This document shows, piece by piece, positions 17,209 to 27,300 of a stretch of 50,156 nucleotides of DNA. The notes beneath the pieces are model-generated. The model was not told where the DNA came from. It made no database searches and saw only the letters and a program-made list of their open reading frames with translations. A program made the position numbers and the translations under genes. Origin of the DNA: an uncultured Bacteroidales bacterium (GTDB lineage Bacteria > Bacteroidota > Bacteroidia > Bacteroidales > FEN-979); assembly GCA_903875045.1 (NCBI GenBank), contig CAIQUS010000235.1, positions 1 through 50,156 of the forward strand, in the 5' to 3' direction. Position 1 is the first letter of the stretch; the number at the start of each line of letters is the position of its first letter.

Positions 17209-17403
17209 TTGAAAAAACTCACAGCCATATTGCTCATCCTCTGTTTGACCATTCCTTTTGCAGGAACCTTTTCCTGGTTCCATTACAAAAAATACCTGGT
17301 TAAAAGAGAACTTAAATGGCAACATGCAGAAACCCGGCTCAACAGGCAATTGGCATTTCTGGTGTTACAGGCGATGGGTCAGCATGAGCAGGGCAAGGGC
17401 TGA
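17209..17403 (+). CDS. Small single-pass membrane protein, possibly a truncated gene
   Basis: A TTG-initiated frame of 64 residues begins with a basic-hydrophobic segment (KKLTAILLILCLTIPFAGTF) and continues with a charged, helical tail (YKKYLVKRELKWQHAETRLN). A predicted promoter lies about 50 bases upstream, so it is probably transcribed. I do not recognise it. The hydrophobic N-terminus followed by a sudden stop suggests either a small anchored protein or the front of a longer gene that has decayed; the next 80 bases have no in-frame continuation. The TonB-dependent receptor starts 87 bases further on and may be in the same transcript. Confidence 0.4.
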   Translation: MKKLTAILLILCLTIPFAGTFSWFHYKKYLVKRELKWQHAETRLNRQLAFLVLQAMGQHEQGKG

Positions 17404-17490
17404 TTTTGTTTTGTCAAATTTCCGTTTTTCCACAGGAAGGCGGATTGTTGCTATTTCATAGAAATTACCAACCAGATCAAACATTCAGTT

Positions 17491-19650
17491 ATGAAAGAGA
17501 TTATACAAAAGAAAAAAATGACATTGCAGATGATCATCATCCTCATCACAATGTTCACTTGGATTTTTAATGTATCCGCACAGAAAATTTCATTAGACGA
17601 TACGGTGGTGAAAGTGCCCGACACGATTTATCGTGACCTGAACGAAGTGGTGATTTCTGCCACCAGGGTAAAGCAACGCATCATCGACATTCCCTATTCA
17701 GTGGTCCGCATCAATTTCAACAATTTCAAATACGACCGTAAAATAGGCTCCAACGATATGCTTTCAGCAGTGCCGGGCCTTTTTTTACAGTCGCGATACG
17801 GTGACCATGACGTTCGGTTTTCCATCCGCGGATTTGGAAGCCGTTCAAACTCAGGGGTAAGGGGAATCCGTATCCTGCTCGATGACATCCCCGAATCGGA
17901 ACCGGATGGCCAAACACGGCTTGAAGCCCTTGATTTCAACTCGATCGGCAGAATTGAAATCGTGAAAGGAAATGCCTCCTCTTTATATACAAACGCTCCG
18001 GGGGGCGTTGCAAATTTCATGAATGACCTTGACTTTGAGCGGTCATCGGTGGTTCAGTTTAACCAGTTCGGTTCCTTTGGCCTGCACAAAAACGGGTTTA
18101 AAGCAGCAATAAAGACAGACAAATACCGGTTTCTGACCACTTACAGTTATGTGAATTACGATGGTTACCGTAAACACAACACTGAATACTGGCACATTGT
18201 GAACATGGTGCTCGAAACAAACCCTTCGGAACACACCAAATTGTCAATCCTTGGATATTTTGTCGACGGGGCCATCAAACTCCCCGGTTCACTTACCAAA
18301 AGTGAGTTCGAAAAGGATCCTTACCAGGCCGATCAGCGGTCCATCGACAGGGATGAAAAGCGGATCACAACCAAAGGGAGAGTGGGAGTAAGATATGATG
18401 CTGTTTTCGGCGGCAACCTGAACAACGAAATAGAAATTACAGCTTTTGGCACCATTAAATTCTTTGAACGTACAGCCGGTGATTACCGCATCATCAACCG
18501 GTATGGTCTTGGCGTGAGCGGGCGGTATGTAAATAAATCAATAATCGGATCACGCCACAATGAGTTTTCGGTGGGGGGTGACCTTTTTGAACAACCGGCC
18601 CGGACAGAGTATTACCAAAACATCTATGGAGCAAAAGGAGATGATTTACAGCAACTTGAAAGCGAAAATATCTCAAACAAAGGCTTTTACCTATCAAACA
18701 ATTTTGAAATTCTGAAGGAGAAAATGTTTGTTTTGCTCACCGGCCGGTACGATAATGTGCTGTATACCCAGTCCACTGAAACAACACCGATTCTCTCCGA
18801 CCGGAAACCTTACAGTGCGTTTACCCCAAAACTGGCACTGAACTACAAACTTACGCCAATGATCGCACTCTATACCTCGTATGGTTTGAGTTTCGACGCC
18901 CCTGCTGCCAACGAAATGGCAAGCCCCGTTCCACCTTATCTGTTCAACCCCGATCTTAAACCGCAGGAATCAGGCAACTTTGAGATCGGCATCAAGGGAA
19001 ATATGTTCCGCGGGGATAAGATTTTTCTGAAAAAATTATCCTGGGAGGTAACATTGTTCAACATACGCATCAGCAACGAAATCATCCCCTTCGAAGTGCT
19101 CGGCGAGGTTTTTTACCGCAATGCCGCCAAGACCAACAGGAAAGGAGCCGAACTGGGTGCCCGGCTTGAACTTTTCACCAATCTGAATTTCGGAGTGTCG
19201 TATACCTGGTCAGCCTTTGACTACCTTACCTACGAAGCGCAAACGATTGAAATAGATTCCCTTGGAAATTTAATCACCTCAAACAAAGATTTTTCAGGCA
19301 ATATCGTTCCGAGTGTCCCTGTAAACAATCTTTTCCTTTCACTTACCTACGCATATTCCTTTGGAAAACATGTTAACCTTTTCGCCAAAGCAAGTTACCA
19401 GGGAATCAGCGGTATGTATGTTGACGATGCCAACACGGATAAGACAAAGGCTTACAACCTGCTGAACGGCTTGCTGGGTATCGATGTGAGGTTCGGAAAG
19501 TTTAATGTGATGGCATCAGGGGGGATAAACAATATTTTTAATGAGGTATATGTCGGTTTTACCAATACCAACTCTGCCAATAAACGGTTCTATGAAGCCG
19601 GGGCGCCGAGAGATTATTTTGTTTCGCTGAACCTGGGGTTCACGTTGTAA
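17491..19650 (+). CDS. TonB-dependent outer-membrane receptor
   Basis: This 719-residue receptor has an N-terminal signal segment (hydrophobic IIILITMFTWIFNVSA), then a plug domain (about residues 50-175) with SATRVKQRIIDIPYSV, DMLSAVPGLFLQSR, RFSIRGFGSR and GRIEIVKGNASSLY, all standard plug motifs, and a 22-strand-type barrel ending in YFVSLNLGFTL with a C-terminal aromatic-rich strand. There is no N-terminal carboxypeptidase-like extension, so it is not SusC-like. The overall look is of the FecA/siderophore branch, but the substrate cannot be decided; iron chelates, cobalamin or other small ligands are possible. The BNR-propeller T9SS gene starts about 40 bases later on the same strand and may be co-expressed. 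Confidence 0.9.
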   Translation: MKEIIQKKKMTLQMIIILITMFTWIFNVSAQKISLDDTVVKVPDTIYRDLNEVVISATRVKQRIIDIPYSVVRINFNNFKYDRKIGSNDMLSAVPGLFLQSRYGDHDVRFSIRGFGSRSNSGVRGIRILLDDIPESEPDGQTRLEALDFNSIGRIEIVKGNASSLYTNAPGGVANFMNDLDFERSSVVQFNQFGSFGLHKNGFKAAIKTDKYRFLTTYSYVNYDGYRKHNTEYWHIVNMVLETNPSEHTKLSILGYFVDGAIKLPGSLTKSEFEKDPYQADQRSIDRDEKRITTKGRVGVRYDAVFGGNLNNEIEITAFGTIKFFERTAGDYRIINRYGLGVSGRYVNKSIIGSRHNEFSVGGDLFEQPARTEYYQNIYGAKGDDLQQLESENISNKGFYLSNNFEILKEKMFVLLTGRYDNVLYTQSTETTPILSDRKPYSAFTPKLALNYKLTPMIALYTSYGLSFDAPAANEMASPVPPYLFNPDLKPQESGNFEIGIKGNMFRGDKIFLKKLSWEVTLFNIRISNEIIPFEVLGEVFYRNAAKTNRKGAELGARLELFTNLNFGVSYTWSAFDYLTYEAQTIEIDSLGNLITSNKDFSGNIVPSVPVNNLFLSLTYAYSFGKHVNLFAKASYQGISGMYVDDANTDKTKAYNLLNGLLGIDVRFGKFNVMASGGINNIFNEVYVGFTNTNSANKRFYEAGAPRDYFVSLNLGFTL

Positions 19651-19693
19651 TAATAAAGTGTTCCTTTGCATTGCATCAAACAAACAAACAACA

Positions 19694-21355
19694 ATGTCTG
19701 AATCTGGTTTTCTGATAAGATTTATCCTGCTAACTGCACTTTTTCTTGATGTCACAACCGGTCTTTTCGCCCAAAACACCAGCGAAGGGGATGTTCCCCT
19801 TAAAATCGGCGCCAGTTACAGGATTTACCCCAGTTCAGACAATCAAACCGAGGTATTCATCGTGAAAAACCCGGCAGACCAGAATATCCTTTGGGTTGCC
19901 TGCAACACGCTGAATTTTATTCCATTTTTTGTGAGTGAAGGCATCTACACCACCATCAATGGCGGGGCATCCTGGCGGGGAAACGACACATGTACCGGAT
20001 CGCCGCTGGCATTCCATGGCGGCGATCCGGGTACTACCATCAATCAGAACGGTACTTTCATGCTCACCCGTTTGGGGCGGTCGCCTTTCGTAGGACTGTA
20101 TTCGCATTATTCAACAGATAACGGACAAACATGGTCATCCCAAAAAGTGATATCAACCGATGACCTGGAACGGGCTGCCCTCGCTACCAATGTGAACGAA
20201 GGAACCCCCGGATTTGGCAGGACTTTTGCCGGATGGATCAAATTTGCCTATCCCTTTCCGATGATGGTTGCCTATACCGACAACAACGCACAATCCTGGA
20301 GCAACCCAAGGCAACTCAACAATCCCGTTAACCGGAGCGCCGGAGGTGATCTGGCGATCGGACCCGACGGGCAGGTGTACATTTGCTGGGCAGGTGTAAC
20401 AGATATCTCGCCTTTCAAGGAGATACTGGCAGGTTTTGCATCGTCGGTCAATGGCGGGGCCGACTGGTCCGTCACCGAAAGTGCATTCCCGATGAACGGG
20501 ATCACCGGGGTACTTCCCGATAAAGGAAACATCAGGGTAAACGGTTTGCCAAACATGGCGGTGGATGTGACAAACGGCCCCCGCAGAGGCTGGATATATA
20601 TCGTAACCGGAGAAAAAAATCTCGCACCTGCCGGAAGCGATCCCGACATCATTTTACACCGGTCGGCCGATGGAGGAAAAACATGGTCAACCGGGATCCG
20701 GGTCAACCAGGATGCTTTGAACAATGGGAAAACGCAGTATTTCCCAACGGTGCATGTGGATAAATTCGGAGCGGTCAATGTGATTTTCTACGACGACCGC
20801 TTTACCACCAGCGATTCTGCGGGTGTTTTTCTGGCCAGGTCGGTTGATGGTGGCGACACCTTCAGGGAGTATGACATCTGTGATCATCACTTTAAACCAA
20901 AGCCCATCGGGGGGCTCGGGCAGGGGTATCAGGGCGACAACATCGACATCACCTCGACCGATACCCGTTTGTGGCCGGTATGGATGGATAATTCAACAGG
21001 CATTTATCAGATCTGGACTGTGCCTGTTGAATTTTCAAGCCTCGAAAGCATTGATGAAAATGGCAGCCAAACCACGCCAACCAGGTTGACCCGTTGTTAT
21101 CCCAACCCCTTTCATGCAGAGACTACCATTGGTTACCGGATTTTTTCCGCAGGAAATGTATCCTTAAAGGTGTTTGATGTTTTCGGAATTCAAATAGCCG
21201 AATTGGTGACTGGATTCAAATCTCCGGGGTATTATGAAACAACTTTCAAACCTGGTCAGGAATTGGTCCGCCACCGACCCGTAAGTGGTGTATTCTATTA
21301 CCGCCTGACAATAAATGACCGTATTGAAACCGGAAGAGTGGTTTACCTGGAGTAG
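19694..21355 (+). CDS. T9SS-secreted BNR/sialidase-like propeller protein
   Basis: The start is set at the ATG at 19694; the upstream frame from 19658 lacks a signal-like start. The 553-residue product has a signal peptide ending near GLFAQ and a propeller marked by Asp-box-like motifs: TINGGASWRG, STDNGQTWSS, TDNNAQSWSN, SVNGGADWSV, SADGGKTWST and SVDGGDTFRE. The last about 85 residues are a T9SS type A sorting domain (CYPNPFHAETTIGYRI ... VSGVFYYRLTI). Asp-box propellers occur in sialidases and in many non-enzymatic surface proteins; I do not see the Arg triad and FRIP motif of a true sialidase, so glycosidase activity is not claimed. It follows the TonB-dependent receptor closely, suggesting a surface-ligand role. 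Confidence 0.8.
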   Translation: MSESGFLIRFILLTALFLDVTTGLFAQNTSEGDVPLKIGASYRIYPSSDNQTEVFIVKNPADQNILWVACNTLNFIPFFVSEGIYTTINGGASWRGNDTCTGSPLAFHGGDPGTTINQNGTFMLTRLGRSPFVGLYSHYSTDNGQTWSSQKVISTDDLERAALATNVNEGTPGFGRTFAGWIKFAYPFPMMVAYTDNNAQSWSNPRQLNNPVNRSAGGDLAIGPDGQVYICWAGVTDISPFKEILAGFASSVNGGADWSVTESAFPMNGITGVLPDKGNIRVNGLPNMAVDVTNGPRRGWIYIVTGEKNLAPAGSDPDIILHRSADGGKTWSTGIRVNQDALNNGKTQYFPTVHVDKFGAVNVIFYDDRFTTSDSAGVFLARSVDGGDTFREYDICDHHFKPKPIGGLGQGYQGDNIDITSTDTRLWPVWMDNSTGIYQIWTVPVEFSSLESIDENGSQTTPTRLTRCYPNPFHAETTIGYRIFSAGNVSLKVFDVFGIQIAELVTGFKSPGYYETTFKPGQELVRHRPVSGVFYYRLTINDRIETGRVVYLE

Positions 21356-21376
21356 ATGAATAACCAGGGAAATGGT

Positions 21377-21838
21377 TTAAAGAAACTTTTTGATCTCGGC
21401 CGCGTGTTCCTTTTCTTCATCAATGATCTGCTCAACCAGCCGCTTTGAGTCGCTGCGCGTATATTTCAGCAGTTCTGTATAAAAAGCCACGCTGTCATTC
21501 TCGAATTTGAATGCCACTTCAAGCCCTTCCTTAGGTGTTTTAAGCGTTTTGGCCAGATTTTTTCCTGAATCCGGTTTCCCGAAAATATGTGATTCCGCCA
21601 GGTGGTTGATGTAAGCCGAAGCATCTTCGGTACTGAAATCAAAACTTTCGGCATCAAACTTCTCTGCCAGTTTCTGAAAAATAGAGATGTGGAGAATTTC
21701 TTTCTCAGCCAGGTCGTAAAACAGACCCTTGATGTCGTTGCTGCCTGGAATCATGTCGGCTGCGGCTGTGTAAAATTCGTTACCGTTTTCTTCAATTCTA
21801 ACGGCGATTTCAACGATTTCCTGTCCTGAATAATACAT
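21377..21838 (-). CDS. Ferritin-like (rubrerythrin-type) diiron protein
   Basis: From the ATG at 21838 the protein has 153 residues; an upstream in-frame start at 21862 would overlap the promoter region of the divergent gene. Four helices carry ligands in the ferritin-like order: Glu16/Glu17 (RIEENGNEFY), E47-x2-H50 (EKEILH), Glu113 (FENDSVAFY) and E142-x2-H145 (EEKEHAAE). That is a complete diiron set. The C-terminal rubredoxin domain of classical rubrerythrin is absent, so it belongs to the short rubrerythrin-like or YciF/bacterioferritin-like group. A role in peroxide reduction or iron handling is an inference. It ends 21 bases from the convergent BNR-protein gene. Confidence 0.85.
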   Translation of the reverse strand: MYYSGQEIVEIAVRIEENGNEFYTAAADMIPGSNDIKGLFYDLAEKEILHISIFQKLAEKFDAESFDFSTEDASAYINHLAESHIFGKPDSGKNLAKTLKTPKEGLEVAFKFENDSVAFYTELLKYTRSDSKRLVEQIIDEEKEHAAEIKKFL

Positions 21839-21893
21839 GATGAACGATTTTGTGGTTAGCAAAATTAAGAAAAATTTATTTCAGAATAATGAT

Positions 21894-21901
21894 TATATTT
21901 G
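21894..21901 (+). promoter_or_regulatory. -7 element TATATTTG
   Basis: It fits TAnnTTTG, with transcription expected near 21908 and the ATG at 21942. That makes the longer frame beginning at 21837 unlikely to be translated. Confidence 0.5.
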
Positions 21902-21941
21902 CGCAGTTATTCCATTCATTTTCCACCAAATAGCCCTAAAC

Positions 21942-24278
21942 ATGAAAAAAACCTTACTCACTACTGTTGCATTATTTGCCGTATTGCTGGTCTTCTCTCA
22001 GGCAGTCCAGAGAAATATGGTGATCCTTGAAATTGGAACCGGCACCTGGTGCACCTACTGCCCCGGTGCAGCCATGGGCGCTGATGACCTGATTGCTGCC
22101 GGCTGCAGCGTTGCCGTGGTTGAAAACCACAATGGCGACATTTTCGCTAATACAGGGTCCAATGCAAGAAATTCATTTTACAATATTACCGGTTACCCTA
22201 CGGCATTTTTTGACGGGACACTCAATTATGTTGGTGGAAACCACTCGGTAAGCATGTATCCCCAGTACCTGCCGCTTTATAACCAGCGTTATGCGGTGCT
22301 GTCACCTGCAACCGTCAACATTTCAGGGTATAACTCAGGGAATGTATACTATATTACCCTCACCATTACCAAAGTAGCGGCTATCACCGCCACGGATATC
22401 AGGGCTCATCTCGTTCTTACCGAATCAAATATCAACTATGCCTGGCAGGGACAAACCAACCTGAACTATGTGAGCAGGACCATGGTTCCCAATGAAAATG
22501 GTACTGTCATCAGTTTTGCATCAGGGAATACGGTTACCCTGAACCTCTCCTTCACCAAAGATCCTTCGTGGGTGACCGATAATTGTGAATTGGTGGCTTT
22601 TGTTCAGGATAATGCCGGCAAGGAAATTTACAATGGTGCCAAAAAGGCTTTGAATGCGCTCGCATTGCCACTTCCTACCAATTTTTCAGGTACACCTACA
22701 AGTGGCTGCTCGCCCATGACTGTCAACTTTACCGATCTGTCAACCGGCGCCACAAGCTGGAACTGGAGTTTTCCAGGCGGGACCCCGGCAACCTCCACCC
22801 TACAGAATCCGGTGGTTGTTTACAATACAGCCGGCACGTATGATGTTTCCCTGAATGCCTTCAACATTGCTGGAAATCAGGCTGGTTCCATGTCAAAATC
22901 TGCTTACATCAGTGTAAACAGTGCGCCTGTTGCACCCGAAGCTCCTCAGGGTATCAATGGTTTATGTATAAATCCACCCAATCAAACCTATACCACTACT
23001 TCCGTTCCCAATACCACTGGTTATACCTGGGATCTTTCCCCTGCCTCCGCCGGTGTGGTTACCAACAACGGCACCAGTTGTGTGATCGACTGGGACAACG
23101 CTTTTACAGGCATCGCCCAGTTGAAAGTCAGGTCTTTCAACGCCTGCGGCAACAGTCCCTGGACCCCGTTCCTCAACATCACCATCAGTACCGAGCCTGG
23201 TCAGGCTGCAACCCCAACAGGACAAACATCGCTTTGTATGAACCCCGGATCCATCACATATACCACAACAGGTGCCACCAATGCCAGTACCTATTCCTGG
23301 GAACTGGTTCCTGCCGGTGCAGGGGCGCTTTATCCCAATGGAACATCTGTGAACATCGCATGGACTACTACCTTCACAGGGGCAGCCACCGTGAAGGTTA
23401 AAGGGATCAACGGCAGTTGCGAAGGAATCTGGTCATCACCTCTTACCATCAACGTATTGGCCGGGCCGGCAGCATTCAATGTAACTGGCGGCGGCGCCTA
23501 TTGTGCTGCAGGTGGCACAGGGGTTCCTGTCGGACTAAGCGGGTCGCAGACAAACACCAATTATACCCTCTACCTGAACAATACGCCGACAACAAATGTA
23601 CTCGCCGGAACAGGCAATCCAATTACCTTCAGCAATCAGATGACCGCCGGCAATTATACCGTTGTGGCAGGCACATCATCCGGAAACTGCACCAACACCA
23701 TGACCGGCACAGCCACCGTTTCGGTTGATCCATCAGTGCCTTCAGTTCCAGGTGCTCCTGTTGGTCCCGCCAGCGTTTATTCAGGAACAACACCAACCAC
23801 CGATTATAATACAACCGGAGGCACCTATGCCACAACCTATTCCTGGGAAGTCACCCCTGCCTCCGCAGGTACAATGACTGGTTCAGGCACCATAGGTACA
23901 GCCACCTGGAATCTGGCCTTTACAGGATCGGCCAGCGTCATGGTAAAAAGTGTCAACACCTGCGGAGCAAGCTCATTTTCAACCACGTTCACCGTTGCTG
24001 TTGCTGCGGGTGGAGTGGGGATAAATGAAAATCTTCAGTCAAAACTCATCTCCATATTCCCGAACCCTGCCAGCATGAATGTGACCATCATTCCTGTTCG
24101 CGCCATAAACGCCGATATCAGGGTTTTCAACTCCCTTGGATCAGAAATGATCACCATAACCAATGTTTATCTCAGCGGCAATTACCAGCTTGATATTTCC
24201 AGCCTGCAGGCGGGTGTTTATTTCATCCGTGTAAACAGCCAGGATGTACGCCAGACTATTAAACTGGTGGTGCAATAA
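21942..24278 (+). CDS. T9SS protein with Omp28/thioredoxin-like and PKD domains
   Basis: The 778-residue product starts at the ATG at 21942, which gives the signal peptide MKKTLLTTVALFAVLLVFSQ. The first domain (about residues 20-230) carries GTWCTYCPG with Cys37 and Cys40 as a CxxC redox pair, followed by a GYPTAFFDG strand, as in Omp28-like thioredoxin-fold proteins. A PKD domain follows (about 247-325; NWSFPGGTPATST), then four Ig/PKD-like repeats (about 328-690) with Cys pairs and YSWEL/YTWDL strands, and a T9SS type A sorting domain (ISIFPNPASMNVTI to the end). It probably works at the cell surface; whether the thioredoxin-like unit is redox-active outside the cell is open. A strong terminator follows at 24311. 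Confidence 0.85.
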   Translation: MKKTLLTTVALFAVLLVFSQAVQRNMVILEIGTGTWCTYCPGAAMGADDLIAAGCSVAVVENHNGDIFANTGSNARNSFYNITGYPTAFFDGTLNYVGGNHSVSMYPQYLPLYNQRYAVLSPATVNISGYNSGNVYYITLTITKVAAITATDIRAHLVLTESNINYAWQGQTNLNYVSRTMVPNENGTVISFASGNTVTLNLSFTKDPSWVTDNCELVAFVQDNAGKEIYNGAKKALNALALPLPTNFSGTPTSGCSPMTVNFTDLSTGATSWNWSFPGGTPATSTLQNPVVVYNTAGTYDVSLNAFNIAGNQAGSMSKSAYISVNSAPVAPEAPQGINGLCINPPNQTYTTTSVPNTTGYTWDLSPASAGVVTNNGTSCVIDWDNAFTGIAQLKVRSFNACGNSPWTPFLNITISTEPGQAATPTGQTSLCMNPGSITYTTTGATNASTYSWELVPAGAGALYPNGTSVNIAWTTTFTGAATVKVKGINGSCEGIWSSPLTINVLAGPAAFNVTGGGAYCAAGGTGVPVGLSGSQTNTNYTLYLNNTPTTNVLAGTGNPITFSNQMTAGNYTVVAGTSSGNCTNTMTGTATVSVDPSVPSVPGAPVGPASVYSGTTPTTDYNTTGGTYATTYSWEVTPASAGTMTGSGTIGTATWNLAFTGSASVMVKSVNTCGASSFSTTFTVAVAAGGVGINENLQSKLISIFPNPASMNVTIIPVRAINADIRVFNSLGSEMITITNVYLSGNYQLDISSLQAGVYFIRVNSQDVRQTIKLVVQ

Positions 24279-24310
24279 CCCATTCCATTTTTCATTTACA
24301 TTACGGTCAT

Positions 24311-24347
24311 AAGAGGCTGTCTCAGAATTTTGAGACAGCCTCTTTTT
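24311..24347. terminator. Strong bidirectional terminator hairpin
   Basis: AAGAGGCTGTCTCA (24311-24324) and TGAGACAGCCTCTT (24331-24344) are perfect 14-base arms around a six-base loop, followed by TTTA on the plus strand and preceded by A-rich sequence read as T on the minus strand. It separates two convergent genes. Confidence 0.9.
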
Positions 24348-24366
24348 ATTTGAGATATGAGGGTTA

Positions 24367-27300
24367 TCAATCGCGCAAGCAACGCACAGATACCCCGAAA
24401 TTCTTGGTGTAGTAGCCCACCCTGCCTACATCGGGGCTATTGTAGCTCATGCTCCGGAGCCAGGCAAAACTTGTATTATCCTCTGATGAACTCCACCAGT
24501 AGCCGTAGCCAGTTACGGTGGAGATCGTACCATCGACGTAGCGGTAGCCTGCCGGAACGGCTGTAAAGCCACTTTCGTTGGTCACACCGGTATTTGGAAA
24601 AAGCCACAAACCTGTGCCAGCTTCAATCGTACCGGTAGTTTTCATTTTCCAGCCGGCTACGCTTGTTCCTCCAAGAAAGGTAGTCACGGTAGTCCATTGT
24701 GCATCCGTTGGAATATGCCAGCCAGACGGGCAAATCCCTTTCACACCCGGGCTAATTGAATATTGCATCATCTCGTTCCATTGGTATAAACCTCCATAAA
24801 CGGCGCAATTCGATTCAAGGTTGTCGTAACAGTATTTCTCAATTATATTGTTATTTGTTTGTTCCTGGGTGCTATTTATTCTTGTTCCGATATTCAGGTT
24901 TTCTTTCAACCAGCACTGTGTTCCAATTTGAACAGTATTGTATACCTGGCCACCATAATTTACGGTAGGAGTTCCAGGACATGGCGGCCCTACGGTTCCA
25001 CAAGGCATGGTAGTTTGATTTAAAACCACGGGTGTTGAGTGTCCACAGGCGTTGTAAGCCCACACATAGCGTGTATAAGCGGTGTTGCATATCAAGCCAG
25101 GTTCAATTTTAACTGTATCCGTCCCGATTTCGATCGCATTGGCGTAGTTGTTCGTCGTGCTCCATTTATATCCGGTAGCATTGGCAACAACGCTCCAGTT
25201 CCACACCACCAGCACTTCCAATGGCATGTTTGCTCCGGATGTTGGTGCAACAGGAGCGGAAGAACAGGTGTTTTTTACACAACGTACGGAGTACCCAATA
25301 TTCTTAGTATTTAAAGAAATTCTTAAAAAGTCGTCATAGCTATACAACTCGTAGCACCAGGGTTTATCCGGTTTGCACATTGAAGAACTCCACCAGAAGC
25401 CGCCGGAACCATGGTAGGTAAGCGTACCACTGCTGTTTCGCCAACCTCCCGGAAGGGCCGTAAAATTACTTTCGTTGGTCGCCCCTGTATTAGGGGAATG
25501 CCAGAGGCCCGTGCCGGCTTCTGTTGTACCGGTAGATTTCAATTTTCCTCCTGCAACTCCATCTCCTCCAATAAATGTATAAAGTGTAGTCCATTCCGCC
25601 TGGGTAGAAGTATGCCAGTCAGGAGGGCAAATTGCCTGTATCCCGGCTGTATTATCGTATGCCATCATCTCATTCCATTGGTATAATCCACCATACAGGT
25701 TGCAATTAGTTTCAAGGTTATTGATGCAATATTTCTCAATAACACCATTATTTGTCTGATCCTGTGTTCCATTTATCTTTGTCCCGATATTCAGGTTCTC
25801 TTTCAGCCAGCATTGAGTTCCGATTTGGACAGTGTTATAAACCTGGCCCCCATAGGTGATGGTGGGTAATCCCGGACAAGGCACTCCCATAGGACCACAG
25901 GCCAAAGTGCTTTGGGTCATGTTGATCGGGAATGAATACCCGCAGGCGTTGTAGGCCCAGACATAACAGGTGTATGCATTGTTGCAGGAAAGTCCGGTTT
26001 GGGTATGGGATATAGCCGAGCCCAGGTCTATTGCAGTGGCATAGTTGTTAACGGTGTTCCATTTATATCCAACAGCATCGGTAACAGAACTCCAGTTCCA
26101 AATAATCTGGTTTTGCGAGGGTATATGCTGTCCATTGTACGGATTAACAGGGGCAGAGGAACATTGGTCTTTAAGGCAGCGGACAGAGATCCCATAGTTT
26201 TTTTCATAGTTGACACTGTTTAAAAAGCTATCATTATATGTCAGGTCCCGGATAATGGGAAAATCTCCGTAATAAAGGCTCACAGAGGAACTCCACCAAT
26301 AGCCCATTCCACCATATTGATAGTAAGACCCAAAATCGGCACGACCACCCCCCGGAACAGCTGTAAATCCACTCTCATTGGTTGCCCCGTAATTGGGGTA
26401 ATACCACAGGCCTGTGCCTTCCGTCAAATTTCCGGTTGACTTCATTTTTCCCCCTGCTACATTATCTCCACCAAGAAAAGTGGCAAGTGTGGTCCACTGT
26501 GCATCTGTCGGAATATGCCAGCCTGTGGGACATATTCCCTGGGATCCCTCTGCGAGTTCATATTCCATCATTTCATTCCATTGGTACAGACCACCATAAA
26601 TGGCGCAATTTGATTCAAGGTTATCATAACAATATTTCTCTATGAAATAGTTGTTTGATGATTCTTGCATCCCATCTATTCTGGTTCCTGCATTCAGGTT
26701 TTCTTTAAACCAGCATTGCGTGCCTATTTGAACCGTGTTGTAGGTCTGATTATTATAAATAACCGTGGGTATTCCCGGACAAGGCCCCCCAACAGATCCA
26801 CAGGCCAAAGTACTTGCATTGAGGATGACTGGAGTTGAATTCCCGCATGCGTTGTACGCCCAAACATATCTCGTATAAGGTGTGTTGCAATTCAATCCCA
26901 TTTCACTCCATGTTGTGGCTGTGCCCATTTCTGTCGAATTAGTAAAATTGTTCACAGAGCTCCATTTATATCCGGTGGCATTGGCAACGGCGCTCCAGTT
27001 CCAGACGATCAGATTTTCCAGCGGCGAATGTGTTCCGGTGGTTGGTGTAATCGGTGCAGATGAACATGTGGTTTTAACACACCGAACCGGATAGCCATTA
27101 ACTTCAGTTCGGTTTCCTCTGACCAGGTAAGGGTCTGCGGAACTTGTTACCCAACGCCAGGCAAAAGAATCGTTGTACTTCGAAGAAGTCCACCAGCCGC
27201 CGTTAATACTTCCATTGTATGTTGCTCCGACATTGTCGCGAAAACCAGCCGGAAGGCCTGAAAATCCGGTTTCATTGGTTGCCCCGGTATTGGGTGAGTT

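Noticed and set aside
19694-21355. Sialidase
   Set aside because: Asp boxes are present but the FRIP motif and the Arg triad of sialidases are not evident, so only a BNR-type propeller is called.
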